A stretch of 64,000 nt of DNA from Terrirhizobium terrae (GTDB lineage Bacteria; Pseudomonadota; Alphaproteobacteria; Rhizobiales; Rhizobiaceae), in NCBI RefSeq assembly GCF_030323265.1, contig NZ_CP104992.1, forward strand, positions 3,509,501-3,573,500, given 5' to 3'. A model generated the notes under the pieces. The model saw only the letters and a program-made list of their open reading frames with translations. It was not told the origin of the DNA and did not search any database. This document shows positions 17,290-26,983 of the stretch, piece after piece; the first letter of the stretch is position 1; the number at the start of each line of letters is the position of its first letter. The position numbers and the translations under genes are program-made.

Positions 17290-17816
17290 CGCGGCTAGCA
17301 CAGTTGCGGCAGGCGGGGACGATCAGCGCCCCGCCACAAAATAATGACGTTGTTTTGCAACGGCTTGCGCATTCGTACGACCGCGTTTCATCCCCGCTTC
17401 CGGCAACTGCAGCACAATCATCCCGTCATCGGATGGGAAACCCGGGTTCGCGAACCGGCCTCCTCGATCATCGGGTCTCGGCTCGGTTTCCGGTGATGGT
17501 CGGTAGATGCCGGTCTGACGGGAACTGACAAGTCTCTGATAACTGGATGAAGCGGCCGGGGCAGGCAGACAAAACCTACCTCACCACCATTGATACCACT
17601 GCCTGCCCCATTCCCACTTAAACACGCGGCAAAACCGGCGTGGACGGACGTGTTTGAAACGCGGCCAATATTCCAATCGAACGTCTTCACGACAGCGTTT
17701 TCAACCGGCGCTCGGTTTTCATGGCGAATGCCTTCTATTCCGCCGCGGTTTGTTCTAGAGACAGTGCTTCATCCGCCGGGATTTGGGCGGCAGACTGTCT
17801 CTAGGTATGTTGATCG
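17290..17816. other. Long non-coding region upstream of ppiD with two hairpins
   Basis: A 527-base gap without a credible gene. Two perfect inverted repeats lie in it: 17558-17568 with 17599-17609 (11 bp, 30-base loop) and 17755-17765 with 17794-17804 (11 bp). Between 17390 and 17560 the sequence is rich in short self-complementary runs (ggaaacccgggttcgcgaa). A small RNA or a long structured leader for ppiD is possible, but I recognise no known family. Confidence 0.5.
17755..17804 (+). promoter_or_regulatory. Stem-loop overlapping the ppiD ribosome binding site
   Basis: ctagagacagt (17755-17765) pairs perfectly with actgtctctag (17794-17804), and inside it ccgcc pairs with ggcgg. The only Shine-Dalgarno-like bases before the ppiD ATG, agg at 17803-17805, are partly in the 3' arm, 11 bases before the start. 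In mRNA the hairpin would mask the site. A regulatory hairpin, for example temperature-sensitive, is an inference; a leftover terminator is the alternative. Confidence 0.5.
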
Positions 17817-19706
17817 ATGCTTGATTCTCTCAGAAACGCCGCCCGTTCGTGGGTCGCGAAGTCCCTGCTTCTGCTTCTCGTCGCTTCCTTTGCGATCTGG
17901 GGAGGAAGTCAGTCGCTTATCGCGTCGAATGCCAACACTGTGATGACGGTCGGCGACCAGGAGATTTCCACCGAGCAGTTCCGCCTCGCCTATCAGCGCC
18001 AGATCGCTAACATGAGCCGCCAGTTCGGCACGCAGCTGACGGCGGAACAGGCCCGTGCCTTCGGCCTCGAGAATGATGTGCTGGCGCAGCTTGCAGCCGG
18101 CGCCGCGCTCGACCAGCTGTCCGACGACATGAACCTCGGCCTCTCGGAAGATCGTCTCGCGACGCTGATCAGCGAAGACCCGGCCTTCCACGGCACCAAC
18201 GGCCAGTTCAGCCGCGACCTGTTCACCTCGCGCCTGCGCAATGCCGGCCTGCGCGAGAATGATTATATTGCAGAGCGCAGCAAGGTCGCCGTCCGCAGTC
18301 AGATCGTCGAGGCTGTATCGGACGGCTTCAAGCCGCCGCAGGTTCTCGTCGACGCGCTGAAGCAGTATCGCGACGAAAGCCGCACGATCGATTACCTGCT
18401 GCTCTCCAACGCCAATATCGATCCGGTCAAGGCACCTGCCGATGACGTGCTGACCAAGTGGTTCGACGGCGCCAAGGCCCGCTATCAGGCGCCCGAATAC
18501 CGCACCTTCGCCTATGTGAAGCTCGAGCCGAAGGATATCGCCGACGGCGCCGCCATCACCGACGACGAGCTGCGCGCCGAATACGAAAAGCGCAAGGACG
18601 GTTACAAGACCCACGAGACGCGCACGATCGAGCAGCTGACCTTCCCGAACAAGGAAATGGCCGATGCTGCCGCGACCCAGCTGCGCGACGGCACCACGAG
18701 CTACGACCAGATCATCACGGACCAGGGCAAGACGCCGGACGACGTGCGCCTGGGCGATTTCACCCGCGAGAACATGCCGGACCCGGCCTGGACCGATCCT
18801 GCCTTCAAGGTATCGGCGAATGGTGGCACGACGCCGGTCATCCAGGGCGCGTTTGCCCCGGTCATCCTGCGCGTAACCAACATCCGTCCGGAAACCACCC
18901 GCTCCTTCGACGAGGTGAAGGAAGAGCTGCGCCAGCAGATGGCCGTCGCCGCCGCCTCGCGCGAAATTTCCACCGCCCATGACCGCTTCGACGAGATCCG
19001 CGGTGGTGGTGCGACGCTGGAGGACGCCGCAAAGGAACTGAACCTCAAGGTCGTCACCGTGACGGCGGACAGCTCCGGCAAGGACGAGAAGGAACAGCAG
19101 GTCGCCGACCTGCCGGCCGCCAACAACCTCCTGACGGAAGTCTTCCGCACCGAGCCCGGTCAGGAAAGCCTGCCGGTCAATCTCGGCAATACCGGCTATG
19201 TCTGGTTCGAGGTTCGCAATGTCATCCCGGAGCGCGAACGCGCGCTTGACGAGGTTCGCGACCGCGCCGTCGCCGACTGGACCGCCGAACAGCAGAAGGA
19301 AGCCCTGACCGCCAAGGCCACCGAGCTGAAGGGCCGCGTCGACAAGGGCGAGACGCTGGCTGCGATCGCCGAGGATCTCGGCATTGCCGTCGAGACCAAG
19401 ACCGGCCTGCGCCGCAATGCCGAAGACCCGATCTTCGGACCGGAAGCAACCGGCGTCGCCTTCTCCGGCCCGGTCGACATCACCGGCACGGCACTGGCGG
19501 CCGACGGCGAAAGCCGCCTGCTGATGAAGGTCACCGCGATCGAAGCGGCGCCTGCGGCGGCACCGGCCAATGACGAGCAGCTCAACCGCCTGGCCGATTC
19601 CGCCGGTGACGACATGCTCGACCAGATGGTCAACAGCCTGAAGAACCGCTACGGCGTCTCCATCAACCAGACTGCCCTGCAGCAGTCTTCGTCCACTGTC
19701 CAGTAA
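17817..19706 (+). CDS. ppiD: PpiD/SurA-like periplasmic peptidyl-prolyl isomerase
   Basis: A 629-residue membrane-anchored folding factor. One N-terminal transmembrane helix (AKSLLLLLVASFAIWG) is followed by a SurA-N-like helical domain (TEQFRLAYQRQIANMSRQFG), a PpiC-type rotamase region around GTTSYDQIITDQGKTPDDVR to FAPVILRVTNIRP, and a C-terminal helical part. It would act in the periplasm on newly exported proteins. The start at 17817 is preceded by a poor and hairpin-masked ribosome binding site. It heads the trpD-trpC-moaC-moeA run, 18 bases before trpD. Confidence 0.88.
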   Translation: MLDSLRNAARSWVAKSLLLLLVASFAIWGGSQSLIASNANTVMTVGDQEISTEQFRLAYQRQIANMSRQFGTQLTAEQARAFGLENDVLAQLAAGAALDQLSDDMNLGLSEDRLATLISEDPAFHGTNGQFSRDLFTSRLRNAGLRENDYIAERSKVAVRSQIVEAVSDGFKPPQVLVDALKQYRDESRTIDYLLLSNANIDPVKAPADDVLTKWFDGAKARYQAPEYRTFAYVKLEPKDIADGAAITDDELRAEYEKRKDGYKTHETRTIEQLTFPNKEMADAAATQLRDGTTSYDQIITDQGKTPDDVRLGDFTRENMPDPAWTDPAFKVSANGGTTPVIQGAFAPVILRVTNIRPETTRSFDEVKEELRQQMAVAAASREISTAHDRFDEIRGGGATLEDAAKELNLKVVTVTADSSGKDEKEQQVADLPAANNLLTEVFRTEPGQESLPVNLGNTGYVWFEVRNVIPERERALDEVRDRAVADWTAEQQKEALTAKATELKGRVDKGETLAAIAEDLGIAVETKTGLRRNAEDPIFGPEATGVAFSGPVDITGTALAADGESRLLMKVTAIEAAPAAAPANDEQLNRLADSAGDDMLDQMVNSLKNRYGVSINQTALQQSSSTVQ

Positions 19707-19724
19707 CGGCCGGGATCTGCGCCT

Positions 19725-20739
19725 ATGCCTGAGTTGAAGCCGTTACTTGCCAAGGTCGCCAACGGCGAGAGCCTGGATCGCCAGGAGGCCCGCGAGGCCT
19801 TCGAGATCCTGATGTCAGGCGAAGCGACGCCTTCGCAGATCGGCGGCTTCCTGATGGCGCTGCGCGTGCGCGGCGAAACCGTGCCGGAAATCATCGGCGC
19901 GGTCTCGACCATGCGTTCCAAGATGCTGCCGGTTGAGGCGCCTGCCGATGCGGTCGATATCGTCGGCACCGGCGGCGATGGCGCCGGCACCTACAACATT
20001 TCCACCCTCGCCTCGATCATCGTCGCAGGTGCAGGCGTTCCGGTCGCCAAGCACGGCAACCGCGCCTTGAGCTCGAAATCCGGCACTGCCGATGCGCTCT
20101 CGGCGCTCGGCGTCAATCTGGAAATCGGCCCGGACAGGATCGGCCGCTGCATCCGTGAGGCCGGCATCGGCTTCATGTTCGCCTCCATGCACCACGCCGC
20201 CATGCGCCATGTCGGCCCGAGCCGTGTCGAACTCGGCACGCGCACGATCTTCAACCTGCTCGGCCCGTTGTCCAATCCGGCCGGCGCCAGGCGCCAGCTG
20301 CTCGGCGTCTACTCGCCGCAATGGCTGACGCCGATCGCCGAGGTGCTGCGCGACATGGGCTCGGAAACCGTCTGGGTCGTCCATGGCGAAGGCCTCGACG
20401 AGATCACCACGACCGGTGTCACGCACGTTTGCGCGCTGGAAGACGGCAAGATCCGCTCCTTCGAGCTGACGCCCGCAGATTTCGGCGTTCCGACTGCCGC
20501 ACTCTCGGACATCAAGGGCGGTGACGGCCTTGTGAATGCCGCCGCGTTGCGTGCCGTCCTCGGCGGTGCGAAAAATGCCTATCGCGACATCTCTCTGCAA
20601 TGCCGCTGCCGCTCTCGTCGTCGCCGGAAAGGCCGGGACGCTGAAGGACGGCATGACGCTCGCCGCCCGTTCGCTCGACGACGGCGCCGCCGCTGCGGCC
20701 CTCGACAGGCTGGTCGCGGTTTCCAACGAGAAGGATTAG
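19725..20739 (+). CDS. trpD: Anthranilate phosphoribosyltransferase, frame interrupted
   Basis: TrpD joins anthranilate and PRPP in tryptophan synthesis. The PRPP-binding GTGGDGAGTYNISTLAS, KHGNRALSSKSGTAD and the NLLGPLSNPAGARRQLLGVY motifs are intact over the first 290 residues. Near 20590-20596 the frame changes within a tc run (atctctctgc); adding two bases gives RDISLCNAAAALVVAGKAG, the expected continuation to KLVAVSNEKD at 20739. The unbroken reading otherwise ends in an arginine-rich tail at 20750. The stop lies three bases before trpC. Likely an assembly indel. Confidence 0.9.
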
Positions 20740-20742
20740 ACG

Positions 20743-21558
20743 ATGGCTGACATTCTTCGAAAGATCGAAGCCTACAAGCGCGAAGAGATCGCAGCCGCCA
20801 AGGCCGCGACCCCGCTTGCCGACCTGAAGGCGCAGGCCGCCGACCAGTCCGCCCCGCGCGGATTCCTGAAGGCGCTGCAGGCGAAGAAGAGCGAAGGCCG
20901 TTTCGGCCTGATTGCTGAGATCAAGAAGGCAAGCCCCTCCAAGGGCCTGATCCGCCCGGATTTCGACCCGCCGGCACTGGCTGCCGCCTACGAGGCCGGC
21001 GGTGCCGCCTGTCTCTCCGTGCTCACCGATACGCCGAGCTTCCAGGGCGCGCCGGAATTCCTCGTCGCCGCACGCAATGCCTGCGCGCTGCCGGCGCTGC
21101 GCAAGGATTTCATGTTCGAGCCCTATCAGGTCTACGAAGCCCGTGCCTGGGGCGCCGACTGCATCCTCATCATCATGTCGTCGCTGACTGACGACGAGGC
21201 GCTGGCGCTCTACGAGACCGCGACCGAACTCGGCATGGACAGCCTCATCGAGGTCCATGACGAGGAAGAGACGGAACGGGCGCTGAAGCTGCCCTCCCCG
21301 CTGATCGGCGTCAACAACCGCAACCTGCGCACCTTCGAGGTGAGCCTGGCCACCAGCGAGCGCCTGGCCGCCATGGTGCCCGACGACCGCCTGCTGGTCG
21401 GTGAGAGCGGCATCTTCACCCATGAGGACTGCCTGCGCCTGCAGAAGGTGAATATCGACACCTTCCTCGTCGGCGAAAGCCTGATGCGGAAGGACGATGT
21501 CGCGGCCGCGACCCGTCTGCTGCTGACCGGCGAGGCCGGCACGATGGCGGCCGAGTAA
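20743..21558 (+). CDS. trpC: Indole-3-glycerol phosphate synthase
   Basis: A 271-residue TIM barrel of the tryptophan pathway. The catalytic lysine block EIKKASPSKG, the strand ACLSVLTD and the LRKDFMFEPYQV, IGVNNRNLRTFEVSLATS and VGESGIFTHED blocks are all present and in order. It follows trpD by three bases and its stop codon abuts the moaC start, so trpD-trpC-moaC-moeA are one transcription unit. This grouping of tryptophan and molybdopterin genes is standard in Rhizobiales. Start MADILRKIEAYKREEI is unambiguous. Confidence 0.97.
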   Translation: MADILRKIEAYKREEIAAAKAATPLADLKAQAADQSAPRGFLKALQAKKSEGRFGLIAEIKKASPSKGLIRPDFDPPALAAAYEAGGAACLSVLTDTPSFQGAPEFLVAARNACALPALRKDFMFEPYQVYEARAWGADCILIIMSSLTDDEALALYETATELGMDSLIEVHDEEETERALKLPSPLIGVNNRNLRTFEVSLATSERLAAMVPDDRLLVGESGIFTHEDCLRLQKVNIDTFLVGESLMRKDDVAAATRLLLTGEAGTMAAE

Positions 21559-22050
21559 ATGTCCAAGGGCGCATCCAGTCTGACCCACATCGACAGCGCC
21601 GGCGAGGCCCATATGGTCGATGTCGGCGACAAGGCCGAGACCAGCCGCTCGGCGACTGCCGAAGGTTATGTGCGGATGCTGCCGGAAACGCTGGCGCTGA
21701 TCCGTGAAGGCAATGCCAAGAAGGGCGACGTGATCGGCACCGCAAGGCTCGCCGGCATCATGGCCGCCAAGAAGACCAGCGATTTGATCCCGCTCTGCCA
21801 TCCGTTGATGCTGACCAAGGTTTCGGTCGAGATAACCGAGGATGCCGCCCTGCCCGGCCTGCGCGTCACGGCAACCGCAAAACTCACCGGCAAGACCGGC
21901 GTCGAGATGGAAGCGCTGACCGCCGTCTCCGTCACCTGTCTGACGATCTATGACATGGCCAAGGCGGCCGACAAGGGCATGGAAATCGGCGGCGTCAGGC
22001 TGCTCGAAAAGACCGGCGGCAAGTCCGGCACCTATCACGCCGAATCGTAA
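21559..22050 (+). CDS. moaC: Cyclic pyranopterin monophosphate synthase accessory protein MoaC
   Basis: A 163-residue protein of molybdenum cofactor synthesis. LTHIDSAGEAHMVDVGDKAET and the IPLCHPLMLTKV segment with the conserved histidine, plus GVEMEALTAVSVTCLTIYDM and KAADKGMEIGGVRLLEKTGG, are diagnostic. It converts the MoaA product to cyclic pyranopterin monophosphate. The start codon directly follows the trpC stop codon (taaatg), so translation may be coupled. moeA follows by 11 bases. Confidence 0.97.
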   Translation: MSKGASSLTHIDSAGEAHMVDVGDKAETSRSATAEGYVRMLPETLALIREGNAKKGDVIGTARLAGIMAAKKTSDLIPLCHPLMLTKVSVEITEDAALPGLRVTATAKLTGKTGVEMEALTAVSVTCLTIYDMAKAADKGMEIGGVRLLEKTGGKSGTYHAES

Positions 22051-22061
22051 GGAGAGCTTCC

Positions 22062-23265
22062 ATGTCGCTGCTGCCCGTGTCGGACGCGAAGGCCCGTCTG
22101 CTGGCCAGTGCAAAGGAGATCGCACAGATCGAAAAGGTGCCGCTGGCGCAAGCCGCAGGCCGTGTCCTTGCCCGAGACGTGCTCGCCCGCCTGACCCAGC
22201 CGCCCTTCGACGCCTCCGCCATGGACGGCTATGCGCTGGCCACCGCCGATGCTCCGGCGATCGGCTCGGAACTGACCGTCGTCGGCAGCGCTGCCGCAGG
22301 CCATGCCTTCGACGGCACGCTGGGCCGAGGCGAGGCCATCCGCATCTTCACCGGTGCGCCGGTGCCGGAAGGCGCCGATCTCGATCCTCATCCAGGAGGA
22401 TGCCGAAAGGCTCGACGGCAACCGCATCCGCACGAAATTCGAGGTGGTCAAGGGTCGCCATATCCGCCCCCGCGGCCAGGATTTCGCCGAGGGCGAGGCG
22501 GTGCTGAAGGCTGGCACGCTGCTGGATTTCTCCCATCTCACCGTTGCCGCCGCGATGAACCATGCCGAGCTTTCGGTCTATCGCAAGCCGGTGGTCGCGG
22601 TTCTCGCCACCGGCGACGAACTCGTCCCACCGGGAACGCATCCCGGCGTAGCACAGATCATCGCTTCCAGCACATTCGGCATCGGTGCGCTGGTACGTGA
22701 CAATGGCGCTGAGGTTCTCGACCTCGGCATCGTCCGCGACGACCCGGAACGGATCGAGGCGGCACTCCAGGTCGCGCGCCTCGCTGGCGTCGATGTTCTC
22801 GTGACGCTCGGTGGCGCTTCCGTCGGCGACCACGACCTCGTCCAGTCGACGCTGAAATCCGCCGGCATGCAGCTCGATTTCTGGCGCATCGCCATGCGGC
22901 CGGGCAAGCCGCTGATGGTCGGCTCGCTGGATGGCATCCACGTTCTCGGCCTGCCGGGAAACCCGGTCGCCAGCATGGTCACCGGAATGCTCTTCCTTGA
23001 GCCGCTGCTGCGCAGGCTGGCGCGTCTGCCTGAGCGCGTTCGTGAGGTGGACGGTGTCACGGCCCGGACGTTGAAGCCAAACGACCAGCGGCAGGACTAT
23101 CTGCGTGCAACGCTCTCGCGCAACGAGGCTGGCGCTCTGGTGGCAGCATCCTACGACAAGCAGGATTCCTCGATGATGAAGATCTTCGCCCATGCCGATG
23201 GCCTGATCGTGCGCGCGCCCCATGCTCCGGAACTGGCAGCGGGCGCCCCTGCCCCATATTGCTGA
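22062..23265 (+). CDS. moeA: Molybdopterin molybdenumtransferase MoeA, frame interrupted
   Basis: MoeA inserts molybdate into adenylylated molybdopterin. The N-terminal part (SAMDGYALATADAP, IFTGAPVPEGAD) is in one frame and the rest (ILIQEDAERLDG, AVLATGDELVPPG, VTLGGASVGDHD, PGKPLMVG, LPGNPVASMVT) in another; the switch falls at 22378-22384 where one extra base would explain it. The C-terminus ends APAPYC at 23265, a little shorter and less typical than usual, so a second small error near 23250 is possible. ggagagcttccATG gives a good start. About 400 residues when corrected. Confidence 0.9.
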
Positions 23266-23359
23266 TCCGCCCCTTCCCTGATTGCCATCTTCCGGTGATC
23301 CGGACTGGAATGAAATCCGTAGCCTGGGGCATCAACAGAATGCCCCGACGGAGTAGATC

Positions 23360-24808
23360 GTGCCCGACAAGAAGACCGCCGCAAATGGCGCTGCCGCCAT
23401 CCTCTGGTTCCGCAAGGATCTCCGCCTCGACGATAACGCGGCCCTGCATGCCGCAATCGATGCCGGCGGCCCGGTCATTCCCGTCTATATCCGCGAGCCC
23501 GAGGCGCTGAATATCGGCCCGCTGGGCGGCGCGCAGGAATGGTGGCTGCATCATTCTCTGCACGGCCTGAAATCCGCGCTCAAGTCCCTCGGCAGTGACC
23601 TGTCGCTCGTCTCCGGCAAGGCCGAGGATATGCTCGCCGATATCGCGGAAAAGACCGGCGCAAAAACGATCTACGTGAATCGCGCCTATGAGCGGACCGC
23701 GACCGACCGTGACATCGCCATCGCCCTGAAGGAAAAGGGCATAGCCATCCGCGCCTTCCACGGCCAGCTGCTGCATGAGCCGAAGTCGATCCGCACCGGC
23801 TCCGGCAATGCCTTCAAGGTTTTTACGCCGTTCTGGAACGCCATGCAGAAGCTCCATGAGCCCTATGAGCCGATGGACACGCCCTCCTCCATCCCGGCGC
23901 CCGAACATTTCCCGCGCTCCGAAAGCCTCGACAGCTGGAACCTGCTGCCGACCAGGCCGAACTGGGCCAAGGATTTCCCATCGATGTGGACGCCGGGAGA
24001 AGACGGCGCGCAGGAGAGACTGTCGGACTTCGTCGACCAGGAACTGCACGACTACAAGACCGGCCGCGACATTCCGTCGATCGAAGCTACCTCGAACCTC
24101 TCCCCGCATTTGGCATTCGGCGAGATTTCCCCTGCCCGCATCTGGCATGCCGTGCGCGGACTGCCGCGCAAGGCTGCCGAAAACGTCTCCCACTTCCGCC
24201 GCGAACTCGCCTGGCGGGATTTCTGCTACAGCCTGCTGATCGAATTCCCCGAGCTCGATGCAAAGAACTGGGACGACAAATTCGATCCCTTCGAATGGCA
24301 CTATGACGCGAAGGAATTCCGCGCCTGGACGAAGGGCATGACCGGCTATCCGATCGTCGATGCCGGCATGCGGCAGCTGTGGAAATACGGCATCATGCAC
24401 AATCGCGTCCGCATGATTACCGCTTCCTTCCTGATCAAGGACCTGATGATCGACTGGCGGAAGGGCGAAAAGTGGTTCCGTGACACACTGGTCGATGCCG
24501 ACCCCGCCAACAATTCCGCCAACTGGCAATGGGTGGCAGGCTCCGGCGCCGATGCCTCGCCCTTCTTCCGCATCTTCAACCCGATCCTGCAGGGCGAAAA
24601 ATTCGATCCGGATGGCGACTATGTTCGCGAGCATGTTCCGGAGCTCGAGAAGCTGGAGAAGAAATACATCCACAAGCCGTTCCAGGCACCAGCCCATGTG
24701 CTTGAAAAGGCCGGCATCGAACTCGGAAAGACCTATCCGAAGCCGATCATCGATCACGGCTTTGCCCGCGACCGGGCGCTTGCCGCCTACAAGGCGCTGA
24801 GGGGCTGA
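23360..24808 (+). CDS. phrB: Deoxyribodipyrimidine photo-lyase
   Basis: A 482-residue blue-light repair enzyme. The start is GTG with ggag upstream. AILWFRKDLRLDDNAAL begins the Rossmann antenna domain; the C-terminal FAD domain shows SPHLAFGEISPARIW, FRRELAWRDFCYSLL, MTGYPIVDAGMRQLW, MHNRVRMITASFL and DADPANNSANWQWVAGSG, typical of class I CPD photolyases. It splits pyrimidine dimers using FADH and light. It stands 95 bases after moeA and may be separate. Cryptochrome-like paralogues are possible but the motifs fit a photolyase. Confidence 0.92.
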   Translation: MPDKKTAANGAAAILWFRKDLRLDDNAALHAAIDAGGPVIPVYIREPEALNIGPLGGAQEWWLHHSLHGLKSALKSLGSDLSLVSGKAEDMLADIAEKTGAKTIYVNRAYERTATDRDIAIALKEKGIAIRAFHGQLLHEPKSIRTGSGNAFKVFTPFWNAMQKLHEPYEPMDTPSSIPAPEHFPRSESLDSWNLLPTRPNWAKDFPSMWTPGEDGAQERLSDFVDQELHDYKTGRDIPSIEATSNLSPHLAFGEISPARIWHAVRGLPRKAAENVSHFRRELAWRDFCYSLLIEFPELDAKNWDDKFDPFEWHYDAKEFRAWTKGMTGYPIVDAGMRQLWKYGIMHNRVRMITASFLIKDLMIDWRKGEKWFRDTLVDADPANNSANWQWVAGSGADASPFFRIFNPILQGEKFDPDGDYVREHVPELEKLEKKYIHKPFQAPAHVLEKAGIELGKTYPKPIIDHGFARDRALAAYKALRG

Positions 24809-24909
24809 AGACGCGCGTTGTTTTTCGTTTGATTTGTAGCCCGCGCCCTTCTTCCATTCTCTTGTCCCGGGCATAATCTCATGGTGACAATCATATCGGA
24901 CGGGAGAGA

Positions 24910-25830
24910 ATGATGGCTCGCACCAAGGTTGCGGTCGTGGGGCTTGGCGGGATCGGCGGCGTCGCTGCGGCCTGCCTCAGCCTGTCGGCGGACAACGATG
25001 TCACGGTCTGCGCCCGCCGGCCCATCGATGCGCTGACCTTCGATCACAATGACGACAGCACACGTATCGACCTGAACACTCTCGTTGATCCTGAGCAGGC
25101 AAGACCCGCCGACTGGGTCCTGCTCTGCACCAAGACCCAGGACACCGCATCTGCTTCCCCGTGGCTGGAACGCCTCTGCACGCCGCACACGACAGTGGCC
25201 GTCCTGCAGAACGGCATCGGTCACGAAGAGCGCACTGCGCCTCACGTAAATGGTGCAGCGGTGCTTCCGGCGATCGTCTACTACAACGGCGAGCGCATTG
25301 CGCCCGACCACATGCGGCTTCGCCAGATCCGCGGCCATGACCTGCTCGTCCCGGCCGGGCCGCTGGCAGATCGTTTTGCGAAACTGTTCGTCGGCAGCCC
25401 GATCGATGTCGGTGCAAGCGATGCCTTCCTGACCTTCCAGTGGCGCAAGCTTTTGATCAATGTCATCGCCAACCCGATCACCGCCCTCACCCGTCAGAGG
25501 CTCGCGGTCTTTCGCCGGGCCGACATAGAGGAGCTTTCGCTCGGCGTCCTGCGCGAAGCCGTCGCCGTCGGCCGTGCCGAGGGCGCCAAGCTGAACGAAG
25601 ACGAGGCGGAGACGATGTTCGCGACATTCCTCGGTTATCCGCCCGAAGCAGGCACCTCGATGTATTTCGACTGCCTCGCCGACCGCCCGCTGGAGATCGA
25701 AGCTCTCAACGGCGCAGTTGTAGCTGCCGCAGGCCGCCACGGCATTCCGGTGCCGCTGAACGCGGCGCTGGTGGCACTTCTGAGCGCGATCAGCGAGGCG
25801 AATGCGGCGGCTGCTGCAACCACCCCATGA
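24910..25830 (+). CDS. Ketopantoate reductase family oxidoreductase
   Basis: A 306-residue NADPH-dependent oxidoreductase of the ApbA/PanE family. The N-terminal nucleotide motif VVGLGGIGG, the VLLCTKTQDT strand, LQNGIGHEE and the catalytic lysine region FQWRKLLINVIANPITALTR are visible, with a helical C-terminal domain. PanE makes pantoate, but many relatives act on other 2-oxo acids, so I do not assign panE. Good ribosome binding site ggagaga precedes the double ATG at 24910. It is convergent with the helix-turn-helix citrate synthase, 15 bases apart. Confidence 0.85.
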   Translation: MMARTKVAVVGLGGIGGVAAACLSLSADNDVTVCARRPIDALTFDHNDDSTRIDLNTLVDPEQARPADWVLLCTKTQDTASASPWLERLCTPHTTVAVLQNGIGHEERTAPHVNGAAVLPAIVYYNGERIAPDHMRLRQIRGHDLLVPAGPLADRFAKLFVGSPIDVGASDAFLTFQWRKLLINVIANPITALTRQRLAVFRRADIEELSLGVLREAVAVGRAEGAKLNEDEAETMFATFLGYPPEAGTSMYFDCLADRPLEIEALNGAVVAAAGRHGIPVPLNAALVALLSAISEANAAAAATTP

Positions 25831-25845
25831 TGCGACTGTAGTCGA

Positions 25846-26982
25846 TCAGCTGGCCGGCCCTGCATAATGGGCGCGGGGCCGGATCAGCTCGCCGCTCTCC
25901 ACCTGCTCCATCGCATGCGCCAGCCAGCCGACGGTCCGCGCCAGGGCGAAGATGACGAGTGGCGCGTCCTCGGGCAGTCGGAAACTGTCGGCGAGTGCCG
26001 CCAGCGCAAAATCGATGTTCAGCGGTTCGCCAAGCATTTCCTCACCGGCTGCGGCCAGCTCGCGATAGATGGGCGGCGCTTCGAAACTCGCCATCAGCGC
26101 CCTGGCGCGCGGATCTCCGTCCGGATAGAGCCGGTGGCCGAAGGCCCTAACGACGCCGTCCGAAGACAATATTCCGCGGATGGCCTCGCGCGCCCCAATC
26201 GTGTCCGCAACGGCTTTGAGCGTGATGACGCTCATCCAGGCACATCCGTGCCTTGGGCCGGTCAACGCCGCGAGACCGGAAAGCACCGCGGCCGAAAGTG
26301 CCGCGCCGGAGGACGCCGTGACCCGTGCGCCAAATGTCGAAACATTGAGCTCGTGCTCGGCGGCAAGCACCAGCGCGGTGCGGATCGGCTCGGCAGCATC
26401 CGGCCGCTCCCAGCCGCGGGCCAGGCGCTCGTGCAGAGGCAAGGCTTCCGAAGAGGGCGCGAGAGCCGATGCAACGGTCGCCAGCACGTCCGCAGCCTCG
26501 GTCTGCAGCACTGCCGGGTTCCGCCCAAGCGTCGGGAGATCGGACATGACCCGCGCAGCAAGCGCCGCAAAGGCCGCGCTCATGCGGGAGCCGGTATCTA
26601 CGCCGCCGGCCGGGATCGAAATGCCGTGCGTCGGGCCGTTCCACAGAAGTGTCGCGACGTCCTCCAGGGCCAGATCCCTGACCAGTTCCACCGCATCCCG
26701 ACCGCGATAGAAAAGCCTCTGATCGATAATCGCGGAAATGGCCGTCGGCATGACGGGATCACCCCAGCGGATCGCATCCGCTGCGACCACCGAGGCCTGA
26801 CGGCGCCCTGCATGACGCTCTGCAAGCCGCTTCACGTCCTCCACCTGATAGAGGCTTCGGCGGGAGTCCGTCGGGTCCGGTTTCGCCCTTATCCGCCCAC
26901 GGCTGACATTGGCGTAAAGGGTCTGCGGCTTGGTGCCGAGCAGCGCAAGAGCGTCCTCGGCATTGATCCAGACTGTTTGCAT
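25846..26982 (-). CDS. Citrate synthase-like protein with N-terminal helix-turn-helix
   Basis: A 378-residue two-part protein. Residues 1-60 are an excisionase/MerR-like winged helix-turn-helix (ALLGTKPQTLYANVSRGRIRAK, SLYQVEDVKRL). The rest is a citrate synthase fold with the active-site histidines in GPRHGCA and FGHRLYP and the aspartate in NIDFALAAL. It is shorter than housekeeping GltA. It is divergent to a second citrate synthase across 73 bases that hold a palindrome. Such fusions are annotated as citrate synthase in other Rhizobiales, but whether the DNA-binding part regulates this locus is, as far as I know, not established. Confidence 0.85.
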   Translation of the reverse strand: MQTVWINAEDALALLGTKPQTLYANVSRGRIRAKPDPTDSRRSLYQVEDVKRLAERHAGRRQASVVAADAIRWGDPVMPTAISAIIDQRLFYRGRDAVELVRDLALEDVATLLWNGPTHGISIPAGGVDTGSRMSAAFAALAARVMSDLPTLGRNPAVLQTEAADVLATVASALAPSSEALPLHERLARGWERPDAAEPIRTALVLAAEHELNVSTFGARVTASSGAALSAAVLSGLAALTGPRHGCAWMSVITLKAVADTIGAREAIRGILSSDGVVRAFGHRLYPDGDPRARALMASFEAPPIYRELAAAGEEMLGEPLNIDFALAALADSFRLPEDAPLVIFALARTVGWLAHAMEQVESGELIRPRAHYAGPAS

Positions 26983-26983
26983 A

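Noticed and set aside
21400..21560. A molybdenum cofactor riboswitch before moaC
   Set aside because: moaC begins directly at the trpC stop, leaving no leader for a riboswitch.
23057..24874. A 605-codon minus-strand frame over photolyase
   Set aside because: Antisense to an intact photolyase with all motifs; no recognisable domain.
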